A stretch of DNA of 64,000 bases from Apostichopus japonicus. Its lineage: Eukaryota > Echinodermata > Holothuroidea > Aspidochirotida > Stichopodidae. Position 1 is the first letter of the stretch; each line of letters opens with the position of its first letter. Location of the stretch: NCBI RefSeq assembly GCF_037975245.1, contig NC_092562.1:8101001-8165000 (forward strand), given 5' to 3'. Shown here one piece after another: positions 27,901-39,900 of this stretch. The position numbers and the translations under genes were made by a program. Under the pieces are notes generated by a model that saw nothing but the letters and a program-made list of their open reading frames with translations, had not been told where the DNA came from and searched no databases.

Positions 27901-30900
27901 AGAGACTGCTACTGTTACTATAATAGACAATGATGGTAAATATCATATTAAAAATAAGATACATTGACTTTTATAGAACACATATGATCTAAATTTAAAG
28001 TTAAGCTCTGCTCAAATAAAAATCTGCTGTCTACTTTCATTTATTCTGTTAAAATTACAGATTTAAGTGTTCTGATGAACAGTTTCCTTAAAATGTATAC
28101 TATTTTTTTCTGTATGAATTGTTGAGCTTCCTAAGGATGAAGTAAGCTGTACTTTCTGTGGGTTTTAACTCCTTCAGTTCTTACACTTGTCTGTGATTGA
28201 CTACATCTAACTTTAAACCAAACCTGACTGATATTTGTAGTTTTCATTGTGTAGATGATAGATGTAGATGAGGGATATCCATGCTATCTGCATAGTTACT
28301 TTTTAAGATAAATTTCAGACAAACATTGAGAATACAATGTTATTTTAACTTTGATTATTTTAGTGTGTACTATCCCAGCATTTAATGGTTAATACATTAT
28401 AGTAACTGCCCAGTAATATATATACACAAAAGAAATATAGACACTCATACATGAGTGGCCTTCATACAAAGTCAGACCATCAAAATAAAAAATAAAAATA
28501 ATTTGTTTTCATATCGGCAGTCTCAAAATTACAAAAGATACAATGTTAAATTTTTCAATTAACAAATTCCAAAATTTGAGGTCTACATAGATCGAGATAA
28601 ACAGATAATACAAGTATATATATCTACAGTCTGGTAGTAACCTGTGGAGTGTGGATATTTAAATATACCTTTAGTTCCCGCCAAGACATATTTGTAACTG
28701 TTGAGGTTGGTATGTGTAAACGATTAGAAATTAGAGAAGTATGTGAGTATTGATTGAGGCAGCATCTTTTTCATCTTGATTTGTTTGTTATCAACATATG
28801 TTTGAAGATGTGCTACCATTGATTCTCTGTTTGTATGGCAATCATACACATAGCTTGTATAATCAATGTTAAAATTAATCTTTGTTCCTATTTATAGTGG
28901 TGTGCACTGATCATCATTAATTATGCAAGAACCACTTCACATGTTAATTATCCAGGGTACATATAGTGTATATAAATGTCCAGATAAGTTGCCAAGACCT
29001 TGATGACATCATCCTGAACTAATCACCTCACTGTCATCAGGAGAACCAAAGCTACTCGATCACTTTGAGAACTCGTAATATAATGTATAAGGAAATTAAA
29101 TCCCAATGGTGTATATGGTCTAAATTAACAGCATGATTTATCTAACAAATCTGCATCCATTTGTTACACCACAAATGTGTAATTAATTAACTTCTCCTAT
29201 GTGTTTATATTTCTTATGTACATCATTCATTTGTTGAAATAACACAGTCATTGTTCTAAAATATTCCCGGTTAATAAGAGCTGTGAAACGTAATTCTATT
29301 TGTCAAGATATATATGACCATATAAACATATTTCCCATACATGATGTTGTGTCTGGGGTGGACAGAGTTCACAGATAACAGTAACAGATGTATGTAGATG
29401 TAGGTGCATATGACATGATTAAACTTAATAATCAGGTACTTTACTTCTGCCTATGGTCAGGGGATATGTTTAACTTTTCTCTGCATTCATAGGTTTGACT
29501 ACGGAAAGATTATATTGAATGACCAGTTCTTGAGTTGCATAGAAATAACTTTATATCTTCTAATCTGGTTTGATCTTGCCATATAATAGTTTGAACCAGA
29601 AACTATGGCTGAACGTGGATTGCTTACTTACATAGTCTAATGATGAGTGTAATTCAAGTAGAACATACATTATTGATTCCAGACTCCACAGACACTGAGC
29701 CTCCAGTGATATCCAACTGTACTGGTGACAGTTCAAGAAGTATTGCACCTGGAACATCGTCTACAAGTGTTTTCTGGCAACCACCCACAGCAACTGATAA
29801 TTCTGGAGATGTAACTCTTACATCATCTCATCAAAGTGGAGATACTTTCTCTCTAGGGCAAACTACAGTCACTTACACTGCCAGGGATGGTGCAGGAAAT
29901 ACAGAGCAGTGTCAGTTTGTTATCACTGTCATGATTGGTGAGTAGTAAAGGACAACTAAACTAGAATAGCACTATAGTAAAATACTAACTTGAACGTGCA
30001 CATAGAATGGGATGGATTGTATACACTCTACAAGATTCATAAAGAAATAGAAACCTGAACAATAAATCTAGAAAGCCCTAATGGAAAGACATATAAAGAC
30101 ATATTTCAGCATCCTGCAAGTCTTCTTTCCAGACTGAAGATAGCTTTTGATTCCTTTGTCTGTATATTTAAAGTTGTGTATCGTCACTATGTTATCAATA
30201 TGTGTTGTCTTCTTCTTGTTCTATATAAATGGATCTAGGCATGTGAAGACTTGCTCAGGTTGGCCAATCTTTATGTCCAGTACATACCTGGATTATGAAT
30301 TTTGGCCTAAAGGTTTATATTGATTTTATGGGTGGCTATAGTAGAACCCCCAGGTATATCACAAATGTACTGTATTTAAAGGAGAGTTAAAGTCTGATGT
30401 GTCATTGTTGAGTACCATTTATTAGAACATGTAAACCATGCAGTTTTCTCCACAAACCTAACTTCTAACCTCTTCAGACGCAGAACAAAGGAATTTAAAA
30501 CAATGTACAGTTGTCAGCCATATTAGACTGGAATCTGGTCATGTTGATATTTGACATCATTCAGCCTTTAAAAGACAAATGTGCATGAGTATCAAGGTTA
30601 TGCCAACTTCAAGGCAACCAACACACAAAGCTACTGGCTTCATTGGTATTGCACAAATGTAGTACATTAGTATTATTGCACAGCTGCCAAGTCGTATGTT
30701 ACCTCCTTATTTTGTATTGGAATTAGATCATGATAAGTAAGATATTATGAATGTCTGTGGAAATTATGCAAAACTTATGTAATTTATTATACATATAAAT
30801 CATTGCATTGCATTGACATCAGAGCGGAAACATCTCTTCAACGGCTCTCGATTATTTACTTATTTTCTGTCTTTCGTGCACTTTTTCTGGCCTCATTCTG

Positions 30901-33900
30901 AGGCATTTAACATTATCCTGTGAAACAGGAGGATTTTATTACGAATTTGGCATAACATTGATGTAATTTGTACAAGTTTTTTTCAAACGATACAAGTGCC
31001 AAGGCGCCACTTGGCGCCAGGCTTTATCTCACAAAATGAGTACCGGATCCGCGAAAATGCCGCCAAATAGTTTCGTGTTGAAAACCAACAGTGTGAAGCT
31101 TGTTGATGCTAATTTTAAATCTACGGACATATTGAAGTCTTTGGCCAACGACATTGGAAAGAAAAATATTCTCGGGTGTGTTAAGACTCAAGGACAGTGG
31201 ATCTTAATGGTAAAAAACAAAGAAGATGCAGAACTTATTCAAGAAACTGGATTAAAAATAGGGAATGAGGTATGTGACATCATGGGAGTGACCAAGACCA
31301 TAATAACCATAAGTGATTTTGGAGTCCCAATGTACATTACCGATGATGAAATCTCCGGAAAACTGGAAGAATACGGATGTAGACTAAGATCCACATGGGT
31401 ACGTAAATATTACGAAGACTACCCCAACATAGAAAATGGCATCAGATACGTTAGACTTGAATTACCAAACAGTGTAAAGTCTCTACCGTACGCAATCACT
31501 ATAGAGGGAACTCACTTAAGATAAAAGCACAATGGACAATCACGGGTGTGTAATCTCTGCTTATCAGATGATCACATAATGCGAGAGTGACCACAATACA
31601 CATGTAGAGAGTGCGGTCAACAAGGGCATTCAAGGAACCGCTGCCCTGAAATCCTCTGTTACAAATGCAACAAGCTGGGCCACACGAATTATCACTGAGA
31701 TGAAAAGGACGACACGGAAACAATGGATGAGGACACAGAAATCGAGAACCCAATTGACAAGCCAACGACTTATGAGGACACAGAGAAACCAACGACTTAT
31801 GAAGCACAGGAAAGTGAGTCGAGACCTGCGAATACTGGGGTATTAACAAAAGATAAAGATGAGGAATGTATTAGTGACCTGAAAGAGAGAAGTCGGCAGA
31901 CTAAAGTTCAGCCGATAACGGAGAGCGAATTAAATCAACAAGTCGGCGCAAAAGATAAAGCGAACCCTATCATCGAATGACGGAGCAGACTGGATAGTCG
32001 TAAAAAAGAATAGCACAAACCAGCAACAGAGGAAGAACATCCCCAGGCCCAACGTCACAACTACCAGGCGATATCACACAAGGGAAAGGGAACGAACAGA
32101 ACCAAAATAAGATTTATATTCTCTTACCAGTTTTAATGTTATCCCTAATGGCGTCACCTATACTCCACGATATTAACGGCCTAAGGGAAAATAATGTCTC
32201 GTGTAAGTACCATAACATAGACTCTTATAATCTGCCCCCTCATTACGGTATATCACTGTACCACCACAACAGTCGTAGCCTAAACAATAAGTTTGACGAT
32301 ATGAATACTTTCATTTCTGTATTAAATAATGACTTTACGGTAATTGGATTCACAGAAACCTGGTTCAATGATAATTTTTCTCCCCTCATAAAATTGGATA
32401 ATTACAAACTTGTTGAAAAACATCGTAACAATAAACGGGGCGGTGGAGTCTGTCTATTTGTACATAAAGATATAAGTTTTATTTGTAGACCCGACCTATC
32501 AATTTTTAATAATTCTATAGAATCTCTCTTTATAGAGGCTACTAACATGAATTCAAAAGATAAATTTCTTATCGGCATAGTCTACAGACCACCTAATGGT
32601 TCTTTAGATGAGTTTAATGTTAATCTGGAAAATATTTTCAATATCATTTCGAATAAAAACTGTAAAACCTACATAATGGGAGATTATAATATTGATTTAA
32701 CGAATGCAATCAAATCAACTACGTTTTTAAATATTCTCTATTCGAACGGATTTATCCCTACAATAACTGTCCCAACTCGTATTAGTAGCATTACTACAAG
32801 CCTGATAGATAACATCATTACAAACGATGATTCTACGATTACTTCAGGGATTCTCATCACTGATATAAGTGACCATTTTCCGACATTTCTAAAAGTGGTA
32901 GGGAAGAAAATCAGATCTAACAACACCATCTATATACGTAATTACAATACTAACAACATAAAGCGGTTTACTTCTGAAATAAGGGACACATATTGGGATA
33001 AAGTTTTAAACGAAAATGATGTCAATTCTGCTTATAATACCTTTTTTAATTTTCTCAGTTCAACTTATAATAATTGTTTTCCTATTCGCCAAATCAATCA
33101 TAAACAGCGTCGTAGAAAGAAACACCCATGGATTACGAATGGTATTTTGACTTCCATTAAAAGGAAACAAACTTTACAGACGTCAGTTAAAGTCTCCTAC
33201 AGTTATGTACAAGTCCATGTATACAACGTATCGTAATAAGCTTAATCAAGTAATCAAACTTTCGAAAAAGCTCTATTTTGACAATAAATTTAATGAGAGC
33301 AGAAATAACACAAACCATACATGGCGTACTATTAATGAAATGTTGCACAATAACCGTAAAGAATCATCATATCCTGCTGTTTTCAAAGATGGTGACCAAG
33401 AAACCAGTGATGAAAATATCATTGCGAATAACTTCAATAATTTCTATATAAATCTTGGACCATCGCTTGCTAGTAAAATAAATAACAAAGGTAAATCACA
33501 TAAAACCATCTATGATAACAATAGTCATTCAATATTCACATTCCCAGTCACTGAAGAAGAACTAATTAAAATTGCAACTTCCAACTTGAAACCCAATAAA
33601 GCAGCAGGATATGATGATTTCAAAACCTGGTATTATAAAAAATGTTATTCCTTTTATTGCTAAGCCTTTGACCCATATATGTAATTTATCATTTGACACT
33701 GGCGTATTCCCAGATAAACTTAAAACGGCAAAGGTTATACCAATCTATAAAAAGGGAGATTCAAATGTATATGAGAATTATCGACCGATTTCATTGCTTT
33801 CCTGTTTTTCTAAAATCATAGAACGACTTATGTTCAATCGCATATTTAATTTTCTTAACCAATATAATATTCTCTGTTAAGAACAGTACGGCTTTCGACC

Positions 33901-36900
33901 CGAACATTCTACTGAACTGTTCTTGGCAGATGCACTTAACAGTTTACATACTAGTCTTAATAATGGCAAAAATTGCATTGGTGTATTCCTCGACCTTTCG
34001 AAGGCGTTTGACACGATCGATCATACCATCCTTATCAATAAATTATTTTCATACGGCATTAGAGGAACTACTCTCAACTGGCTTGAAAGCTATATTTCGA
34101 ACAGATATCAGTATACCTTGTATAAAACCTCTAGATCCAATCTTGCTAAAATTCGTTGCGGCGTTCCACAGGGTTCAGTCTTAGGTCCTTTGTTATTTAT
34201 TCTATATATTAACGATATTTGTCATGTCTCCAAACTAGCCAAAATCATTCTCTTTGCTGATGACACCAGTATTTTCTTCGAGAGCGACGACATAATCACA
34301 TTATCTTCCAACGTGTCAAATGAATTAAATAAATTCTGTAATTGGTTTTCAGCCAACAAATTATCACTAAATGTACAAAAAAAGTAATTACATTGTCTTT
34401 AATACTCGCAATACACTTATTTGGAATAAAGATATATGTATGGATGGGAAAATAATTAAGCAAGTTTATACTACTAAGTTTTTAGGTGTAAATATTGATT
34501 GTAAACTTAGCTGGCGCAACCATATTTCAACTATTTGCAGTATAATTGCACGGAATGTTGGCATATTATCTAAGTTGAAATATTATCTATCGGAAAACAT
34601 ACTCAGAACACTATACCAGACCCTGGTTGTCCCGCATCTCACTTATTGTTCCATTATTTGGTCTGGTACATACAACACCAACCTTAACAATCTTATAATA
34701 CTCCAAAAGGCAGCCATTCGCCACATAACACACTCAGCCCCACGTGAGCACACCAGTCCCCTATTTAAGAAACTCAACTTACTAAAATTGCACGATCTCA
34801 TTAAAGTTAAGCTTGCATTATTTGCCTACAAGACCTGGAATGGATTACTACCAGCTGCCTTTGACAATTTTTTAACCAGTAACAGAGATGTACATAATCA
34901 TAACACGAGGCATGCTAATCATGCCCACTATAATCTCTACAATACCACCATTGGAATTTTAAGCCTACAAAACCGTGCAACAAAAGCATGGAATCTTCTA
35001 ATGAACGATTTAAAGAGTAAAAAGTCAGTCACATCCTTTAAGATGTGGTTTTGTAAGGTAATAATAGCTAGTTACCGACTAAAACTAAATTATACCTGTA
35101 TGTAATTACTATATATATATATATTGAACATTTAATTTGTACTTATATTTATGTATGTATTCATACACATATATATATTTTGTTTTTTCTTTTCTTTTCT
35201 TTTCTTTCTTCACGGAGTCTTCCACATTGTTAAGCTTTTAAGCTTTATGGAAGACTTCCCTCCACTTTGTACTTTTGTGGCAAAGAAATAAATAACATAA
35301 TATGATGCCATCCTTTTATAAATTAAGACTCAACTCAACTCAACTATCCTCTTCGTGCCTTGTGGCACATAAGGCCATCACGCTCTGTTTCCACTTGTCC
35401 CTGGCTCGTGCACTTTCCCTTGCCTCATTCCAAGTCTTCCACCCACCTTGCTTTCTTTCTCTTTCTACTGTCCTCCTCCACGTTGTTTTTGGTCTGCCAA
35501 CTTTCCGCTTCCCTTCTGGCCGCCATGTCAGGGCAATCGTACAATGGTGATCATTTGGTTTCCTTAAAACATGACCAATCCAATTCCATCTTCTTCTTTT
35601 GACTTCTTGACTTATTCTTGCAGTTTGGGTGTATTTATTGAGCTCATCCATTGAAATGATATTGGGCCAGAATATTTGTAGTGCCTTCTTCAAACACTGG
35701 TATTGGAAGGAATCCAGTCTATTTTCATCACTTTTGTTCATTTTCCACGTTTCGCAACCATAAAGAAGTACTGGTCTTACCAAAGTTTTGTATAGCTTGA
35801 TTTTGGTTTTTCTTCCGTACTGTTTGGATCTCCATATCTTGTTCAATTTAGTAAATGCAACTCTTGCCTTGTTTATTCTGCTATTCATTTCCCTCTCTCC
35901 ACCTCCATCTTTGCTTACTATTGCACCTAAGTATGCAAATTCATTCACATCATCTATGTCATCCTCTTCTATTTTGACTGCATCCCTCTTCTTGTTATTC
36001 ATTCTCATGATCTTTGTCTTTTTTTTGTTTACTTTAAGTCCAACTCTACTCGCAAGACCAGTTATACTGTTTGTTTTCTTTTGCATTTGAGAATGGCTGG
36101 AAGATAGGAGCGCAATGTCATCTGCAAAATCTAGATCTTCAAGCTTAGACATCATCTGCCACCTGATCCCTGTGTTGTTGTCTTTGGTAGTCTCTCTCAT
36201 CATCCAGTCAATCACAAGAAGAAACAAAAATCCGGACATTACGCATCCTTGCTTTACCCCAGTCTTTACTTGGAACCACTCTGTTACTTCGCCGTCATCT
36301 AACACTGCACACACACTGTCTGAATACATTAGTTTGACTATGTTGATGATTTTCCCTGGTATGCCGTAATGCCTCATGATCTCCCACAAACTGTCCCGGT
36401 GAATCGAATCAAAAGCCTTTTCAAAGTCGATGAAATTTATGTATAATGAAGATTGCCACTCAATGGATTGTTCAATAATATTTCTCAGTATGAAGATCTG
36501 TTCAGTTGTGCTCTTTCCTTGACGAAATCCTGCTTGTTCTGGTCTAAGTTTCTATAAATTAAGACAAGACATGCCAATCAAGAGGCAGAATGGTTCATAA
36601 TGAGTTGAATCTAGTTTTATGCTCTCACCACTACATCAGCTACAATACTATCTAACATTAACACTTCAAAAATGGTATATAGGCAGTTAACACTTTGAGT
36701 TTCATGTTTAATTTCCCGGCTTCCCTACTCCTTCTTCTGTAAGGTTCTGTGGGTCAATGAAGTAGATTCCACACTAGAGATGGTTTAGGTAGTTGTCACA
36801 GCCAGTTGGGAAAATTTCCTAATGCTATTATCTCTCTAAGTTGTCCTCCCATGCCATGCTTCAAAGCACTCGTTTTGACAGTATGAACAGTTCTAAATCT

Positions 36901-39900
36901 TTATCTGATGGAAACATGATATTCATACCGTTCATACTGCTCATACTGACAATACCAGTGCTTTGAAGCGGGACATGAAAGTACAGCATAGGAATACTTT
37001 TCCTAACTAGGTGGTTGTCATAAAGAAGCTGTAGTGGACTTGATGCTTTCAAACATCATGTTGAAGTAAATTGCTGGTGATCCTGCTGTATTAGACGTAA
37101 GCTGAAAGGTTCGGGCATTGTTATCAAAGAAGACCTCACCCACCATAACCAGAAACTACTCAAGGCCACCCAAAACCACGACTTGATAGAGAGTGCTTGG
37201 ACCTCAGACGGTAAAATCTTGGCAATTTACAAAAAAGACGCAGGAAAAAGTACAGGAGTTAAAAAGATCAGGAACATAAGAGATATTGATGCATAAACTA
37301 TTACCACCTTTTCTTGCAACAGAGACTACACCGCTTTAACAGTATCTGTGGAGTCCTACCGTGGCCGGATTCCTTTCGTTGCCATATACACCTGTTCCGA
37401 TTACAATGAACTGGAGTATCCTCATGATGTCGAGTAACATTTCTGCAGCATACATAACAATAAGTTACGTTCTCTGAAATGTTTTCCTTGCAGGCTTTTA
37501 AGGCTTGCATATTCGTCTCTTTGTTTTTGTATAGTAGTTAGTTTGTGTATTTTTGTTTTCTATGTCCTTTAGTAATTGTTTTTTTTGTAATGGGTTTTTT
37601 TCCAGCGGATACTACGGTGTTACTATTTGTCAGTTATGTCACGCTTTAAGTCACAATACCTGCATTACACAACATAAGGATGGTACTATAAACAACTGGA
37701 TTTGTAGGACATGTTCTCAATCTAAATTTCCCTTTATTGACGTCACGGACAATGAACTCGCTTCTGGTTTGGGGAATTGTAGTACGCATACAGTTGCTTC
37801 ATTAACAAATGACACTTCAGTAAATGATGAATGGTATATGGATTATTTTGGCGATATACGTTCGGATATGTGTAAGTACTACAATACTGATGATCTTAAT
37901 ATGATGCCTACTAGTAATTTCAATATTTTTCATTTAAATAGTCGTAGTCTCAATAAGAATTTCAGTGCGATCAATGACTTTCTTTCAACTATTAAACACG
38001 ATTTTACAATCATAGGTTTCACGGAGACTTGGTTCACAGATGACTTGTCTCCACTCATTAAATTAGATAATTATTCACTTGTCGAGAGTCATCGCTCTGT
38101 CAAGAAGGGTGGAGGGATTTGTTTATTTATTGATCAAAAATACACATTCAGTCAACGTGATGATATATCAATATTTAATGATCATGTTGAAAGCCTTTTT
38201 GTCGAAATAAGAGTTCCCTTCATGAAAGGAGATATAATCGTTGGCATAATCTACCGTCCCCCTAGTGGAAATATTACTTCGTTTAATGATTACATTTACC
38301 AAACACTGGATGGTATCACTAAGGAGAAGAAACCTTGTTATTTGTTGGGTGACTTCAATATTGACTTCAATAGGCCAAACTCGTCGGATTTTTTGAATAT
38401 TTTAGTTTCTTGTAGTTTCATACCCACAATCACGAAACCTACCCGGGTTTCTAGTTCTTCCTCGTCACTTATTGACAATATCTTGACTAACGGCAATTTG
38501 GGTGACAATAATGTCATGATCTCCTATTCAGGAGTTCTTATCACTGACATTACTGATCATTTTCCGATTCATTTAAATATTTCTTTTTTACCTACTAAGC
38601 ATGATCGTAAGAATTTTTATGCTCAAGATTTTTCAAATATCAATATTGATAATTTTATTTCGGAAGTATCTGGTTTGGACTGGCATCAAGTTTTCATTGA
38701 TGATAATGTTAATAATGCTTTCAATAATTTTCACAATACACTTAGTGAAATTTATAATAAAAATTTCCCTATGAAACTTATTAAGGGTAAGAAGACGAGG
38801 AAGAAACCTTCCCCTTGGATCACTTCTGGTATCTTACATTCTATTCGTACAAAAAATAAGCTTTATAAAACATATATAAAATTGCCTACAGCAGATAATA
38901 AATACAATTATGCACGCTTCCGGAATAAGCTTAACCACGTTCTCCGTATTGCAAAAAGGAATTATTATTTTCATCTTTTTAATGAAAATAAAAACAACAT
39001 GAAAGAAACATGGAATATTATCAATGGCACTCTACAGACTAGAAAAACCAACCATTTTCCCGATGTTTTCCATTCTAAGGATGGTCATGAAATCACTGAT
39101 GTTAATAAAATAGCAAATGCTTTTAATAATTATTTTGTTGGCCTTGGTCCTTCCTTAGCCAGTTCCATTGATTCTAATGTTCATTTCAGTAGTTACCTAG
39201 GGGATTCCAATCCCTTCACTATTTTTCTCTTTCCTGTGACTGAAAGTGAAGCTTTTAATGTCTCAAATTCAATTTTTGCTACTAAGAAATCGGCTGGTTT
39301 CGCTAATTTCCGCCCGAACATTATGAAATTGATAATACCTTATATTGTAAAACCACTGACTTATATTTTCAACCTCTCATTTACCTCGGGTATTTTTCCT
39401 GATATTCTTAAAATTGCCAAAGTCATACCGATATTTAAAAAGGGTGACGTTCATTTATTTAGTAATTATCGTCCCATTTCTATACTACCTTGTATATCGA
39501 AAATCTTGGAAAGGTTGATTTTTAACCGTCTCAATGCTTTCTTTGATAAGTTTCATATTCTCAATGAAAATCAATTTGGTTTTCGCCCTGGCCACTCTAC
39601 AGAACTTGCTTTGGTCAATGCAGTGGATAAAATTCATAGTGCTCTTGATTCGGGTGATAATTGTATTGGTGTTTTCTTAGACCTTTCCAAAGCATTCGAT
39701 ACCATCGATCATGGAATTCTTCTGGGGAAATTATCACATTACGGTATTAGAGGTCTAGCTGTTTCTCTCATTTCAAGTTATTTGTTTAACAGGCAACAGT
39801 ACGTTTCTATTTCTGGAATCAATTCTGATAATCGTTCAGTTCAGTGCGGAGTTCCTCAAGGGTCTATATTAGGTCCACTTCTTTTTATAATTTACGTAAA

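Larger units (their letters stand above)
30823..35316 (+). mobile_element. LINE 1: CR1/L2-type non-LTR retrotransposon, near full length, decayed
   Basis: The unit has a 5' untranslated region of about 200 bp, ORF1 (31036-31980), ORF2 (32136-35105) and a 3' region of about 200 bp with a hairpin (35214-35258) and AAATAAATAA near 35286. ORF2 holds an APE-type endonuclease followed by RT with FADD. ORF2 has three frameshifts and one stop; ORF1 has three stops and no frameshift. The exact ends and target duplication could not be fixed. It lies in sense orientation in the HYR to EGF-CA intron. Confidence 0.85.

Noticed and set aside
31588-31698. Selenocysteine or TGA-as-cysteine recoding in LINE 1 ORF1
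   Set aside because: The same frame also has a TAA and ORF2 is broken in four places, so ordinary decay is enough. Kept only as a low-interest finding to check in other copies.
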